Position numbers and translations under genes: made by a program. Below are positions 11,275 to 23,589 of a stretch of DNA of 64,000 nt, in pieces; the stretch's first letter is position 1, and each line of letters begins with the position of its first letter. Location: contig NC_087380.1 in the NCBI RefSeq assembly GCF_963675165.1, positions 6,580,071-6,644,070 on the forward strand, in the 5' to 3' direction. Origin of the DNA: Halichondria panicea (Eukaryota > Porifera > Demospongiae > Suberitida > Halichondriidae). The notes under the pieces are model-generated. The model saw only the letters and a list, made by a program, of their open reading frames with translations, did no database searches and was not told where the DNA came from.

Positions 11275-14200
11275 ATGCAGCTGCTGATCATTACTGCAGC
11301 ATTTCTGAGTGCAGTTATGCAAAGGTAAGCCTCCTCTTATGCTGAATGGTTCCCAGATACTCTCTTTTGATGATACAGGAGCTGTTGCCAGGAGTTTGGC
11401 TCGCCACCATTGTGTCTACTCAACCGTTTGGATGTCCTCCCCTGCAGAGTTGTCAATACACACACAACTCTTCTTCCACAAGACAAGTATGTTCAATATA
11501 TAGCTCTTGCGCGCGTGCCCTTATAATTATCTAGTATAAGATCAGTTGCACTCTTTTTTTATATCCACGTTGCATGCAGTGAGTATGCGGTATACAGTAC
11601 AAGGATTCGTGAACGGCCCCTGAGGTGTGAGATTCGTTGCCGTGGTACCAGCCCACAATCTCTCCCTACTGTCGATGGAGATCCCAGAATTTATTATCTT
11701 TTCTCTCCAGGATATGGAAAACAAGAGTAATCACAATGTTTCACATTCAACTACTGTAATTTTTTTGCATACAGCTACGATAACCAGCAGCTAATACGGT
11801 ACAGAGTGCAATGTCCTCGCGACCATTTTTCTTTCTTCAATCTCATGTCTTTGGACCTGGAACCACCTTCTTGCAACAACACAAACACTGGAGAAACAAA
11901 GTGAGAAATCTATCATTATAATTATAATAGACGTTGTATTATCCTGAGCCGTAATTCTTTACAAGGTGTGTGGACTACCTTCAAGTGAGCAGAGGAGGAG
12001 GTGACTTTGGGTTCCTTGAAGTGTGTGGTAACGTCACCCCTGTCTCCCTCCGGTCACAGCTGGACAGCGGTGAGAGATAGTCACACACATAGCAACATGT
12101 CTGTCTGTCTGTGTGTGTGTGTATTCCAGCTATAACTGCTCAACGGTTGCAATGCGACGAAAACTAACAGCTTCTATAGGCTTCTAGCCACGTTCTCTTG
12201 GATTTTGATTCGTGGATTAGCAAACTAAAGCTTCTTTCTCGAGTTATGGCTAGTTTGACTCACATTGAAGGCTGTTGCAGTCTCTTCAGAATCTTTCATA
12301 GCATCATCTGTCCTCACAAACTTTCTATTCAACATATGAGTTAGCCTTGCACTAAAGCGCTAGCTTTTTGTTGTTAAAACAGCTAGCTAGCAGTTTGTGA
12401 AATTGGACACACCCTTTAATTATTCCTGTGGATGTAATGCGCATGCGCGCTCATTCCCCTTCTTCTTCTTCTTCTTCTTTGTAGCCTCCAAATAATGAAG
12501 AGTAGCCCATTGGGCAGACGAAAAAGAATATTGAAAATGGGTATTATTATAACACGCAGTAAGAGGGTGGAGCTTTAAACCAATGTGCTTGTGAGAAGGA
12601 GATCAGCGCGGGTTTGCCTTAGATCTTTGATGAAGAGCAAGAGCCACTCTTGCGCATGGGCAGCTTTCAGCCAGACAAGGCCTTGCAGGAGATTGTAGAG
12701 GGTGTCATGTAGTGCCCTTGGGTCGTGGGGGAGGTGAACACTGATGCAGGATGGGGCATCCTGCAGGAGAGCAAGTCTGCGCATTGAGAGAGCAGGGCAA
12801 CTTACTAAAAAGTGTGAAGGTGATTCTTCTTCAGTGTTGCATAGTTTGCACGATCCATCACCGGGAGAGATATTTCCTCTGTTGCGATATCTAAACCTGG
12901 ACGCATCCAGCTCGAGCCCGTCACAGCCCACTAGGAGCCTGATTCTGAAATTTGAGGGGCCATGCATAGAACGATCCAGCTGACAGCATGACCATAGCAT
13001 CGAAGGGCGACCTAGAAGGGCGGGGAGGGATGAGATAGGGAGATTTGTGCATGTGTCCGTCATCTTGACGTATTGTGTGACTAATGCAGATTTCTTTGCA
13101 GCAGTCTTAAAAGACCCTTTGTTTTTCCCGTTTGAGATCATAGACGAGAGTGAAGGGTAGCAACGAGATAAGACTAGTGTGGACCATGTTTTTAAGAGAC
13201 CTGATGGAGAGTCGGCGAGAAGTCTTTCTACCATAATCTTTTTCGGGAGATCTTCTGAAGACATGCATCCGATAGAGTTAATAAAACAGAGCTGTCTGCA
13301 GTCCACCAATGCCGAGATCTCCAACGAGCCAATAAGGCTGGTGAGGGCGAGTGACGGACATCTTGTAGGCAGGCCTTGAATTGTGCGAAGTAGTTTCCTG
13401 TGAGTTCTCTCCAACATGTTGAGATCGCTCTTTGTTAGGGACCAGAGTTCTGATCCATAGAGCATAATTGGAAGGCAGAGTGAGGAATAAAGCTTGTGAG
13501 AGGTGATTGGGTGGAGGCAGCCGAACCTCGCGCCCACAGAATTCAGGGCAAAGAAGGCACTCCTACCCGCAGAGCAGCGTCCCGAGATTCTGAGGGAGCC
13601 AGAAGAAGACACTAAGCGAAGGACACCAAGGTGTTTGTAACTATCTACCTCCTGGATAATTTCCGAACAAACAGAGAAGGAACGGGACTGGCGTCCAGAG
13701 GTACGTGATCTTGTTGATTCACCAAATACCATGACTGCCGACTTGGAGGAGTTAATTTCATAGCGCCATGTACTCGTATAATGAGAGACGATATTAAGAA
13801 GCTTCTGTAACCCTTCTGGTGAGTCCGCAATGAGAGCAAGATCGTCTGCATACATTGGGGAGGGACAGTGGACCGAGCCAACCATTGCACCTAGGCCACA
13901 GTCATGTAGTTGGGCAAGCAGATCATCAACAAAAACTGAGTAGAGAAGCGGAGACAGGATAGCACCCTGACGAACTCCTTGGGAGATAGGGAAGATTCTT
14001 GAGCGAGACCCTTTGAGAAGAAAGCAGGACGACAGACGAGAGTACCAGTGGACCAGAATGTGCCAAATTCTAGGGTGTATACCCTTTTCTTGAAGTTTCA
14101 CAAAAAGGCCTTTATGCCATACCGTGTCAAAGGCCTTCTTCACATCAAGAAATGCGACAAAGGCTTTCTTGCCACACTCCCTGAGAGATTGAACCGTTTC

Positions 14201-17200
14201 TTGAAATATGAAGGACGTGTGAATTGAGCTGTAACCAGGTCTGAAACCTCCCTGAAGAGGGCTGAGAGATACTCCTTGGTGCAGTATCTTCTCTAAAAGA
14301 AGTTTCTCAAAAAGTTTCCCAACATTAGATAGGAAAGAGATTCCTCTATAATTTGAGGGGTTCTTGAGGTCCTTGTCAGCACCTTTTGGAATAGCGATGA
14401 CTAGACCAAGGGTAAGCAGATCAGGGATGTAGCAGGAAGCAAGCATAGCGTTAAAGATTCTGCACAACTGAAGCTGAACTGCCGGACCAGAGAAGCACAA
14501 GTGTTCTGTTTCAATGCCATCAGGACCAGGTGCTTTCTCACGTTTGAGAGTATCTATAGCGTTGGCAATGTCAGATTGGGTGAGTAAGATATCTCCACCC
14601 TGGGTGGAATCAAGGAGGTCACGAAACCTATTGTTTACACTTTGCAGGTTGTCGGAGTCAAATAGTGGGCTATGACAGGGGGTACCAAGTGTTTCAAAGT
14701 AATTGGCCCAGCCTTCTAAGAGGGTGTCACCAGAATACGAAACATCATTATATACAATGGTGCCAGGGGAAGTTGAGGTGGAGGGAGCGTAGAATCTTTT
14801 GATTTCTCTGAAAAGCTTCTTAGAATCTTTATTGGCCAGGTCTAAGTTTAGTAAATATTGCTCTTTGAGCGAGTGACGATGCTGGCGGAGCAATTTCCTG
14901 AAGTGGCATTTCTTTGACTTATAGATTTCTTTGAGGGGATTTGCCGGGGCCATTGGTTTACCAGCAGATTTCCAGTGACGAAATGCTGATTTCGACTCAG
15001 AGTGGGCAGATTTGAGGTACATAGACCAACCTGGAATAATGTGTTTTTTGTATTTCTTCAGGGGGAGGCCCTTTAATGCCGTGTTATTCATTAAGTGAAT
15101 CAGGTTAGAGATCGAAGAGTCAATGTGAGAGGAGCAGCCCGGAGCAAGAGGGAATGACCAACTATTGACTGCTGTCTCAAGGGGTGAAGTGTATCTCTCC
15201 TCTATTTCAGAACTAGAGAGCTTCGACCAATTCACACGGGGAGTTGAGGAGGAAGTGGTCATGAGAGAGGGAGCTGCAGCAAGGGTGATTTGGATGGTAG
15301 CCGAGATTGGAAGGTGGTCAGAGGTATTCAAGGGGCACTCATCCAAAACTTTAGCGGAGGTGAAAGCATCTAAGAAGCGGGAGTGGCATAGGATATGGTC
15401 AATGGTTGACTCGCTGTTATGAGCCTCGCTGATATATGTGTGGGAGTGAGTAGAGGAGCCGACGTGTGATATCCAAGATCCAGATCCAGATTCTCCTGGC
15501 AGAATCATCTTTGTCTTGAGGGCCTGGTAAGCCACAAAACACTACCATATAACAATATATAGATAACAATATGCATGTACACAGGTCTTTTCTTCTTAGA
15601 TATTATATACACTGAACTACAGATCCTGGAAGAATCAATTTTCTTCTTTCTTGAGGTCCTGGTAAGCCACATAATACAATAAATAACAACAATAGATGCA
15701 TGTAAAAAAGTCTATTCTTCTCAGTGACTTTATATAGATAAGCTAACTTTAATATAAAATTCATTATAGATAACACTCTAATACTTTTGAGCGAAAGCAA
15801 AAACATGGCGAGAGGCATTAGCACAGCGCCAGCTTGAACACTAGTTCTACTATAAAGGAGAAGCAAATTTCAACAAGTTTTGGATTTACTTTACCCTCTC
15901 TCTGACTCTTAAAACTACAGGTACGGTTGAGGTGATACTGAGGACAAGTGAAGACGGACGCTTCCCTGGATTCTCCGCAGCTGTTGTGTGTGTGAGCACT
16001 GCCCTCTTGCAAGGACTTGATGATGGTGGGACGTCATTGCCACGAATTGACGGCAGTGGGGTGTCTGCTAAACTTGATCAATTTGTAAGGCGATGTCATT
16101 ATTATATAAACTATAGATGTGATATTCTTCTGCATGCTATACGTACAGAATTCCAGAGTGAGGAGACAAGTGGAGTATGTGCATCGAGTGAGACGCAGCA
16201 CAGAAGAGCAGGCTAGGAGTCTGGCATGCAGTGTGGATGATGTCAACATTCCCTTTGATGCTGGGATCACGTATAACAACAAAGTCGTCAGCATCGTGGA
16301 CATGGCAACAATGAATGTGATTAGGAGGTATATGCTTACGTGCATACACATGTGGGATTCTGTGTTCATAATTATTATTACTTCATAGGCTGCCAGCTCC
16401 AATTAACAAACTGACAATATTGGATAACAGTGGCTCTCAACAAGAGTTTTATCGAGAGGCCCCCCTAACCAATAGTACTGTCATGATTTTTCCTGGCCCA
16501 GGTGAGTTTGAGTTTGCTCTAACATGCGTGCATACACACTGAGCCTGTCCGCATGTACACACAGGCCCTTTGACTCGAGCTGGAGTGTTTGTCTTCTTCA
16601 CCAGTGTCACGACCATTCCCGAACTAGGCAACATTTCACCACAGGTATAGCCATACCTGATAGTGTAACCATGTTATCGTCCACTCTCTACAGCTGGTTA
16701 TTCCCAGTGGTCAGGATGCTGATGTCACCGCTAGTCTCCTGGCAGGTCATGTGAGTCAGGCATCGAACGGTCAAATTGAGTGTAGTACGTTAAAGTGTTA
16801 TATCGATTGAAAATGTGGTTAAATACATTTTTTGCAGATTACACTGACAATAAGATTCTCCTTGCACTTCTTAACCGGCATATTGTCAACCCAGTGCTGG
16901 AAACAGTGATCGATGTGGTACTCAATTGTACTAACAGGTACATTATGTAACAGAGTCAAGTTATACCCCTTATTTCTATGGACCTGTGATGTTACACTCG
17001 ATCATAATAGTTTAGACTTATATGTAGCACTCAATCATAATTATTTACACTAGAGTTGATTCATAATTCTTTGTTCATAATTATTATGGATTACCATGCA
17101 CTCACATGATCCAGAGAACAACCAGGAAAAATTGAACAAATTGCTGCAAGCATACGTAAGCTGCAAATAATTACAATTGTATTTCCTACTATATATACTG

Positions 17201-20200
17201 TAGTGCTATGGAAATTAAAACTAACATGCATTTTTATCGCACATTAATTTTATTGGCTTTTATTCGAGGCCTGTACATGAAATCGCACCCTTTATCGAGG
17301 AAATAACTTTTTTCTTTGCCTTATATAATTATGGGCCAAAACGCAATATTTTATGCTTGCATATTATTTCTAACACTATATACCGGTACCATTTTGTGAA
17401 CTGTGTCGTGTGTGCACACAAGTTCAACAAATACGTGTAGTAGATGTTGTTTATTGTTACTCGTACAACTTGTATGCACAATACAATGTTCTCTATCCAT
17501 ACAGCACTTGACTTTCAGTTCAGTCAGGAGGTGATCTCTGGAGCAGAAGAAAATGGAACAGTTTGCGTTTGTGTGGAGATAGTTACTGATATCTTCCTGC
17601 CCAGAAATGTGGAAATAAGAGTGTTCACACAAGATGGAAATGCCACTGGTAACTACCGTATAGCGAGAATATTTCGAGGGTATAAAGTTTCTTGGAATGA
17701 CCGCTAGAAAAAGCTTTTGTGGATTTAATGTACACGGAATAGCAGCCTTTCTGCCATGCATGCAATATTTAATTCTTGGGTATAAATGTTCGCGATGCAT
17801 GCGAAAACGGGAAACATTAATTTTATACCCTCGAAATATGCACGCTATACGATATACAGCTAGTCAGTGATGTTATGTTGCTCATTCCCTTATATAGAGC
17901 CGGGTGACTACACTGCTGTCAATGCCACCGTCACGTTTATTAGTGGAACCGTTTGTGACGGACCAGGATCTGAGATGTGCATAGACATTGATATTGTATC
18001 TGATGATAATTTGGTAGAGTTTTTTGATGAAGTGTTCCTGGTGACAGCACAATCCCTCGATCCTAATGTCAACGTCATCAATAATACCACCGTTATTATT
18101 GTAGATAGTGATGGTAGGTGAATTATAATATTTATTGTATGCAATTTGGTACCCTACATGCATTTAACATTTTTTACATACAATCATATACATCGAATGC
18201 TTAGCAACATCTATTTTATACATGCACAAGTACACACAGTTTATGTTGAAGTCGTAGTAACGATGATGCAGTGCATCATTAAAAACTAATTTTTAAAAGT
18301 CTTTGTGTTCTGCAGTGCCGCTTTGTAGCTTTTATCTCACTCTTGCAGCTACCAATAGCTAGTGCTCTAGTACGTGCAGAGCTAACTACTAAGTAGAATA
18401 GCAACTTTCTTAACTGTTTTTGCTATGCAAGAGAACGAAACTGACTTCAATGTGAGTTTTTTTATGTAGATCTAGACTAGCCAGAGCAAAGCTTTAATGT
18501 TGCTTGAGGTTTGAGAAACAGAGTCTTCTTTGTGTTAATAATAGCTTAGCTTGCTTAGCACTATTCTAAATCAGTTATATAGGCCTCGTCCAACGGTCAC
18601 TATGGAGTTTTGAGACCCTTAGGCCCTTAGTAGCACCCTCGCTATGCTCGAGATGCTACAGCCTCGGGCTCGGGTCTCAAAACCCCATAGAGACCTTGGA
18701 CTCAGCCTATTTTTATAACTATTATAATTATACAGGTACCATTTTGTGAACTGTGTCGTGTGTGCACACAAGCTCAAAACAAATATGTGTAGTATAGATG
18801 TTGTTTATTGCTACTCGTACAACTTGTATATGCACAATACAATGTTCTCTATCCATACAGCACTTGACGTTCAGTTCAGTCAGGAGGTGATCTCTGGAGC
18901 AGAAGAAAATGGAACAGTTCGCGTTTGTGTGGAGATAGTTACTGATATCTTCCTGCCCAGAAATGTGGAAATAAGAGTGTTCACACAAGATGGAAATGCC
19001 ACTGGTAACTACCATATAGCGAGAATATTTCGAGGGTATAAAGTTTCACGGAATGACCGCTAGAAAAAGTTTTTTGTGGATTTAATGTACACGGAATAGC
19101 AGCCTTTCTGCAATGCACGCAATATTTAATTCTTGGGTATAAATGTTCGCGATACATGCGAAAACGGGAAACATTAATTTTATACCCTCGAAATATGCAC
19201 GCTATACGATATACAGCTAGTCAGTGATGTTATGTTGCTCATTCCCTCATATATAGAGCCGGGTGACTACACTGCTGTCAATGCCACCGTCACGTTTTTT
19301 AGTGGAACCGGATTAGGATCTGAGATGTGCATAGACATTGATATTGTATCTGAGGATAATTTGGTAGAGTTTGATGAAGTGTTCCTGGTGACAGCACAAT
19401 CCCTCAATCCTAATGTCAACGTCATCAATAATACCACTGTTATTATTATAGATAGTGATGGTAGGTGAATTATAATATTTATTGTATGCAATTTGGTACC
19501 CTACATGCATTTAACATTTTTTACATGATACATACAATCATGCATACATCGAATGCTTAGCAACATCTATTTAATACATGCACAAGTACACACAGTTTAT
19601 GTTGAAGTCGTAGTAACGATGATGCAGTGCATCATTAAAAACTAATTTTTAAAAGTCTTTGTGTTCTGCAGTACCGCTTTGTAGCTTTTATCTCACTCTT
19701 GCAGCTACCAATAGCTAGTGCTCTAGTGCAGAGCTAACTACTAAGTAGACTATAGCAACTTTCTTAACTGTTTTTGCTATGCAAGAGATGGAACCTTCAA
19801 TGTGAGTTTTTTTATGTAGACTAGCCAGAGCAAAGCTTTAATGTTGCTTGAGGTTTGTAGAAACAGAGTCTTCTTAATAGCTTAGCTTGCTTAACACTAT
19901 TCTAAATCAGTTATAGGCCTCGTCCAACGGTTACTATGGAGTTTTGAGACCCTTAGGCCCTTAGTAGCACCCTCGCTACGCTCGAGATTCGGGTCACAAA
20001 ACCCCATAGAGACCTTGGACTCAGCCTATAACTATTATATACAGGTACCATTTTGTGAACTGTGTCGTGTGTGCACATGCACAAGCTCAACAAATACGTG
20101 TAGTAGATGTTGTTTATTGCTACTCGTACAACTTGTATGCACAATACAATGTTCTCTATCCATACAGCACTTGACGTTCAGTTCAGTCAGGAGGTGATCT

Positions 20201-21936
20201 CTGGAGCAGAAGAAAATGGAACAGTTCGCGTTTGTGTGGAGATAGTTACTGATATCTTCCTGCCCATAAATGTGGAAATAAGAGTGTTCACACAAGATGG
20301 AAATGCCACTGGTAACTACCGTATAGCGAGAATATTTCGAGGGTATAAATTTTTGCAGAATGACCGTTAGAAAAAGCTTTTTTTTTGTGGATTTAATGTA
20401 CACGGAATAGCAGCCTTTCTGCCATGCACGCAATATTTAATTCTTGGGTATAAATGTTCGCGATACATGCGAAAACGGGAAACATTAATTTTATACCCTC
20501 GAAATATGCACGCTATACGATATACAGCTAGTCAGTGATGTTATGTTGCTCATTCCATCATATAGAGCCGGGTGACTACACTGCTGTCAATGCCACCGTC
20601 ACGTTTGTTAGTGGAACCGGACCAGGATCTGAGATGTGCATAGACATTGATATTGTATCTGATGATGATTTGGTAGAGTTTGATGAAGTGTTCCTGGTGA
20701 CAGCACAATCCCTCGATCCTAATGTCAACGTCATCAATAATATCACCGTTATTATCGTTAATAGTGATGGTAGGTGAATTATAGTTGTATGCAATTTGGT
20801 ACCCTCCCTCATTTACAGAGCCAGTATTCAGGTTTACACAAGGTGTGGTTACAGCTTGTGAGAGTGAGGGTGTTGCCATGGTATTTGGCATTGAGCTTGT
20901 GTCTTCGACACTTGCTATCCCTATTGACATCACCATTGAAATGGATAATGTGCTCAACACACTGACATTTCCTTCTGGGTCTGTCCCCAACAGTAACACA
21001 ACACTCAATTTAATCACTACCCTCAACGGCACCAATCGGATTCTTTTGGCCATGGCAACAGTGACACCTCTGGGCTCATTTCAATTCAATATGAACTCTG
21101 CCACTGTAGCCCTGTTCACTAATGACAGTGAGTAGTTGAGTGTATGTATCAGCTGTTACTTTGTTGCTTCCTTACAGGTGAGCCAGTGCTCTACTGCACT
21201 TCATTTGTACGAGGTGCCTCATCTGACGATGGATTTGTAGGAGTTAATTTACAGAATGGTCCCTTCAGGTTTCTGGAACAAAATTACACTTCTATCTTTG
21301 TAAGTCTACCCAGTTTGTGTTTTCACTAATTCACAGTACACTTACTAGGTCAGCAGCAATGGATATGTGTCTCTTAGTGCTGCGTTTACAATTTTTTCCC
21401 CAAGAGTGCTCCCACTTGTATCGTCCAACCCCCCGGTATTAGCCCCATTTTGGTCAGATTCAGATCCAAGTGCTGGTGGGTTAGTACTTTATGCAGAGAC
21501 TCAAGACTCCATGCTCCTCACACGAGCTGCTAATGAAGTGAGCACTGCCTTTCCTGGCCAGCCTACCTTCACTCCTATGTCTCTGTTCATTGCTACTTGG
21601 CTTCAAGTCCCTCCCTTTGATGATCCTGAGGTGAGTCGATATAATACTTATCTGCAATAATCATGGATCTTTATTCAGGTAAATACTTTCCAAGTCGTCA
21701 TGGCATCAGATGGTCAACGTTCATTTGTCCTTTTCCTCTACGATGACATACAAGGGACAAACGGTGGTCGTGCACTGGCTGGAATCAATGGTGGTGATGG
21801 TGTCCGCTCTGTGACTGTACCTGGCTCCTTATCACTAAGTATCATGAACATAATGACCACTAGCAATGTGGGGAGGCCTGGAGTGTGGATGTTCAGAGTG
21901 GACACTTCCGCCATCATTGATCCCAGTGAGCCCTAA
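11275..21936 (+). CDS. Secreted CUB-like / Calx-beta / NIDO protein, 22 exons
   Basis: Exons: 11275-11324, 11379-11486, 11580-11726, 11775-11900, 11966-12069, 15921-16084, 16149-16327, 16389-16501, 16565-16644, 16694-16784, 16838-16937, 17115-17155, 17505-17648, 17898-18113, 18861-19004, 19257-19460, 20168-20311, 20566-20769, 20819-21127, 21178-21299, 21349-21630, 21679-21936. Every junction is GT-AG and the phases close to 3330 nt, 1109 aa. A short signal peptide (MQLLIITAAFLSA) is followed by a CUB-like region at about 100-198 (CVDYLQV, then FPGFSAAVVC). A basic RVRR stretch lies near residue 246. Calx-beta units occupy about 435-554, 555-670 and 671-786, a related unit 787-889, and a NIDO domain 890-1109 (DDGFVGVNLQNGPFRFL, VLAPFWSDSD). 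It is probably an extracellular adhesion or matrix protein. There is no membrane segment. The protein ends just after NIDO, without the AMOP or VWD domains common in relatives. Exon 12 (41 nt) is the least certain. Confidence 0.85.
12120..12460 (+). repeat. Diverged interspersed repeat
   Basis: Around 12160-12330 the sequence is recognisably similar to 8160-8270 in the same orientation; shared blocks include CTTGGA, GAGTTATG and a TTGCAGYCTYTTCAGA block. Both copies lie near a GCGCATGCGC palindrome (12440-12449 and about 8033-8042). Element class is unknown. Confidence 0.45.
12466..15540 (-). mobile_element. Non-LTR retrotransposon, 5'-truncated, antisense in intron 5
   Basis: One long ORF on - (12575-15535, 986 aa) begins inside the endonuclease domain: its first 80 residues contain STIDHILCHSRF and NTSDHLPISATI, the endonuclease C-terminal SDH motif. 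Reverse transcriptase follows, with KAPGPDGIETEHL, NYRGISFLSNVGKLFEKLL, AFLDVKKAFDTVWHKGL, QGVRQGAILSPLLYSVFVDD and the catalytic PMYADDLALIADS. Near the end is a CCHC-like finger, CKLCNTEEESPSHFLVSC. The 3' end on - runs into (GAA)n at 12466-12481, a microsatellite tail. The frame is uninterrupted, so the insertion looks recent. Clade is not assigned. It enlarges intron 5 of the host gene to 3.85 kb in antisense orientation. Confidence 0.9.
15485..15725. repeat. Short tandem duplication at the 5' edge of the LINE
   Basis: A block around 15490-15600 (TCCTGGCAGAATCA...CCTGGTAAGCCACA) recurs at about 15627-15725 as TCCTGGAAGAATCA...CCTGGTAAGCCACA with diverged spacing of about 135 bp. The first copy includes the first codons of the LINE ORF, so the truncated 5' end of the element was locally duplicated or contains a repeated 5' segment. 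Confidence 0.6.
17656..17852. mobile_element. Intronic MITE, CCGTATAGCG family (copy 1)
   Basis: Terminal inverted repeats CCGTATAGCG...CGCTATACGA extend inward to ATATTTCGAGGGTATAAA and its complement TTTATACCCTCGAAATAT. TA flanks both ends. It sits seven bases inside the donor of exon 13, between the two exons of a Calx-beta repeat. There is no coding capacity. Confidence 0.85.
18580..18710. mobile_element. Inverted-repeat element in Calx-beta intron (copy 1)
   Basis: The left arm TAGGCCTCGTCCAACGG...GGAGTTTTGAGACCC is complementary, with mismatches, to the right arm GGGTCTCAAAACCCC...CCTTGGACTCAGCCTA. It is about 130 bp, noncoding, and repeated in the next unit. Confidence 0.75.
19012..19209. 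mobile_element. Intronic MITE, CCGTATAGCG family (copy 2)
   Basis: Same position in the second tandem unit and the same terminal repeats, with one change at the left end (CCATATAGCG). It arrived by duplication of the whole unit rather than by a fresh insertion. Confidence 0.85.
19913..20030. mobile_element. Inverted-repeat element in Calx-beta intron (copy 2)
   Basis: Co-duplicated counterpart of the element at 18580, shortened in its centre; arms TAGGCCTCGTCC and GGACTCAGCCTA are kept. Confidence 0.75.
20319..20520. mobile_element. Intronic MITE, CCGTATAGCG family (copy 3)
   Basis: Third co-duplicated copy, with intact CCGTATAGCG and CGCTATACGA ends and a slightly longer T-run in its interior. 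Confidence 0.85.
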
Positions 21937-23589
21937 CAACCAACAATGTGAGTTTATCCCAACATTTGAGCGTGTGAGCTGATTATATATTCTTGTTTTC
22001 ACATGCAGGCTCAAGCTTACACCATTGACTGCTGTATAGTATATCGAATTTATAAGTAGAAATATTATCGTAGTGACAGCATACATAATTATTGCATAAA
22101 TCAACATCGTAATTATAATAAATATGCACAATTGTATATCAGAGACATCGTCCAAGGCCAATTTTTCTATAGAAGAACAGAAGAACAAAAGAGTTGTCTA
22201 TAATTAGCGGGGGGGGATATACTGAACAAACAGAATAGCCGACACTTAGTTACCCACACACTGAGAGTATGAATGTGGTCCGTGGAAGCGATACAGAAAG
22301 GAGCCTTTATTTTAGAAATCGAACAATTCAAGCTCAATTATTATTATTCAAGCTTTACAGTCACAGTGTGAGGTGATGATAGAAGCTTGTGAAAGTAATG
22401 GAACATGGAGTGGATCTGCTCATTGTATACACTGAGAAACCTTTAATATACGTGCATTATAGTTATCATTCATAATGGCAAACTAGTGCGCTGTGGCCAT
22501 TCGCTGTTGTGATGCTGGATACATGAACTCTCAAAGGAAGGAATTGTGGGACTGGAGTGACATGCACTGGCATGCATGGGTCATGTAAAACTTGTCAATT
22601 AAGGTATTATAGAGATTATTGAAACTGAATGTCTAGCATTAAGTTAATACTCAAACAGCTATCTGTTCAGACCTCTCTCTGTACTCAGTATATACATGTA
22701 GCGGAATCACAGTTACAGTCTTGACTGTATATAGTCCATGCATGCAGATCGACTTGAAGGAACTGTTACTATACTCAAAGCTGTTATATACGGCGGCTAT
22801 ATAGTGTCGGCAGGTGGAACAATGAGAATTAACATGTCTGGCAAAGGAGTGAACATGTGGTGTAGCTAGCTAGTGTTAACAGTCTGTCTCTGTTATGTAT
22901 TTGTCCCCATTAAGTACTCAGGGGCATTATATTAGTGACGCCTGTCTGTCAGTCACAATTTGCCAAGCCATCCCCTGCCTTCACTGTATTTCTGGCTGTA
23001 TATCTATAATCTTACCCGAGTGAGTGGTGGCTATCCTGCTTACTGCATGGTATATTGTCGACAGAACCACCACTGTATATATGATGTGCTTTGGTGCCAT
23101 TGAAGAGCATAAAATTATATAAGTATACAAGCAAGGTAAAGCACACCACTGTATGTCACTAGACAGAAGTATAGGCATGGGCAATACAAATTAGCAGTAT
23201 ATGTACCATCTTGTCCCCAGCTATTAGTCAGAACACAGCAACAGAAAAATAAGTTGACAAGATTCCCGGCCATTAAGAATTAACAAGTACTATAATTATA
23301 TAGCATACTGTTAACTATACCTATAGAAACAGATTCTTTACTCTACGTACACAATCACTTACGTACATATGCACTGTGGTTTCCAAACCCTATCAATAAT
23401 TATTGTGTTCCTATATCATGTACTATAAATTTCGAGGTGAGTCAAACAGAAATTTATGCTCGCTTATTTTTCAACCGCTATATACAGACACATTAATTAA
23501 TTAAAAAGGTACAACGCAACAACATTGTGTGCTAGTCAACTACACAAAAGAACAGACCGTGTTTAAATTATAGACAAATACGATTTAGG
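21937..23589. other. Intergenic between convergent genes, with sushi-like relics
   Basis: At 22371-22430 the + strand reads IEACESNGTWSGSAHC, like the end of a sushi/CCP domain. At about 22492-22580 there are further sushi-like scraps (CCDAGYMNS, then in another frame GTGVTCTG). They are out of frame with each other and have no assembled exons. Nothing else is recognised. Confidence 0.35.

Larger units (their letters stand above)
17388..20810 (+). repeat. Tandem segmental duplication of Calx-beta exon pairs
   Basis: Three head-to-tail units begin with GGTACCATTTTGTGAACTGT at about 17388, 18734 and 20044, spaced about 1346 and 1310 bp. Each carries a 144-nt exon, an intron with an inverted-repeat element, a 204-216-nt exon, and more intron. 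The third is cut after its second exon. All exon borders are phase 1, so each duplication adds a complete Calx-beta repeat without breaking the frame. Unit 1 has a 12-nt longer second exon. Confidence 0.95.

Noticed and set aside
17351-20433. Antisense open frames repeated three times across the Calx-beta region
   Set aside because: They are shadows of the tandem duplicated exons; the + strand has domain motifs and matching splice phases.
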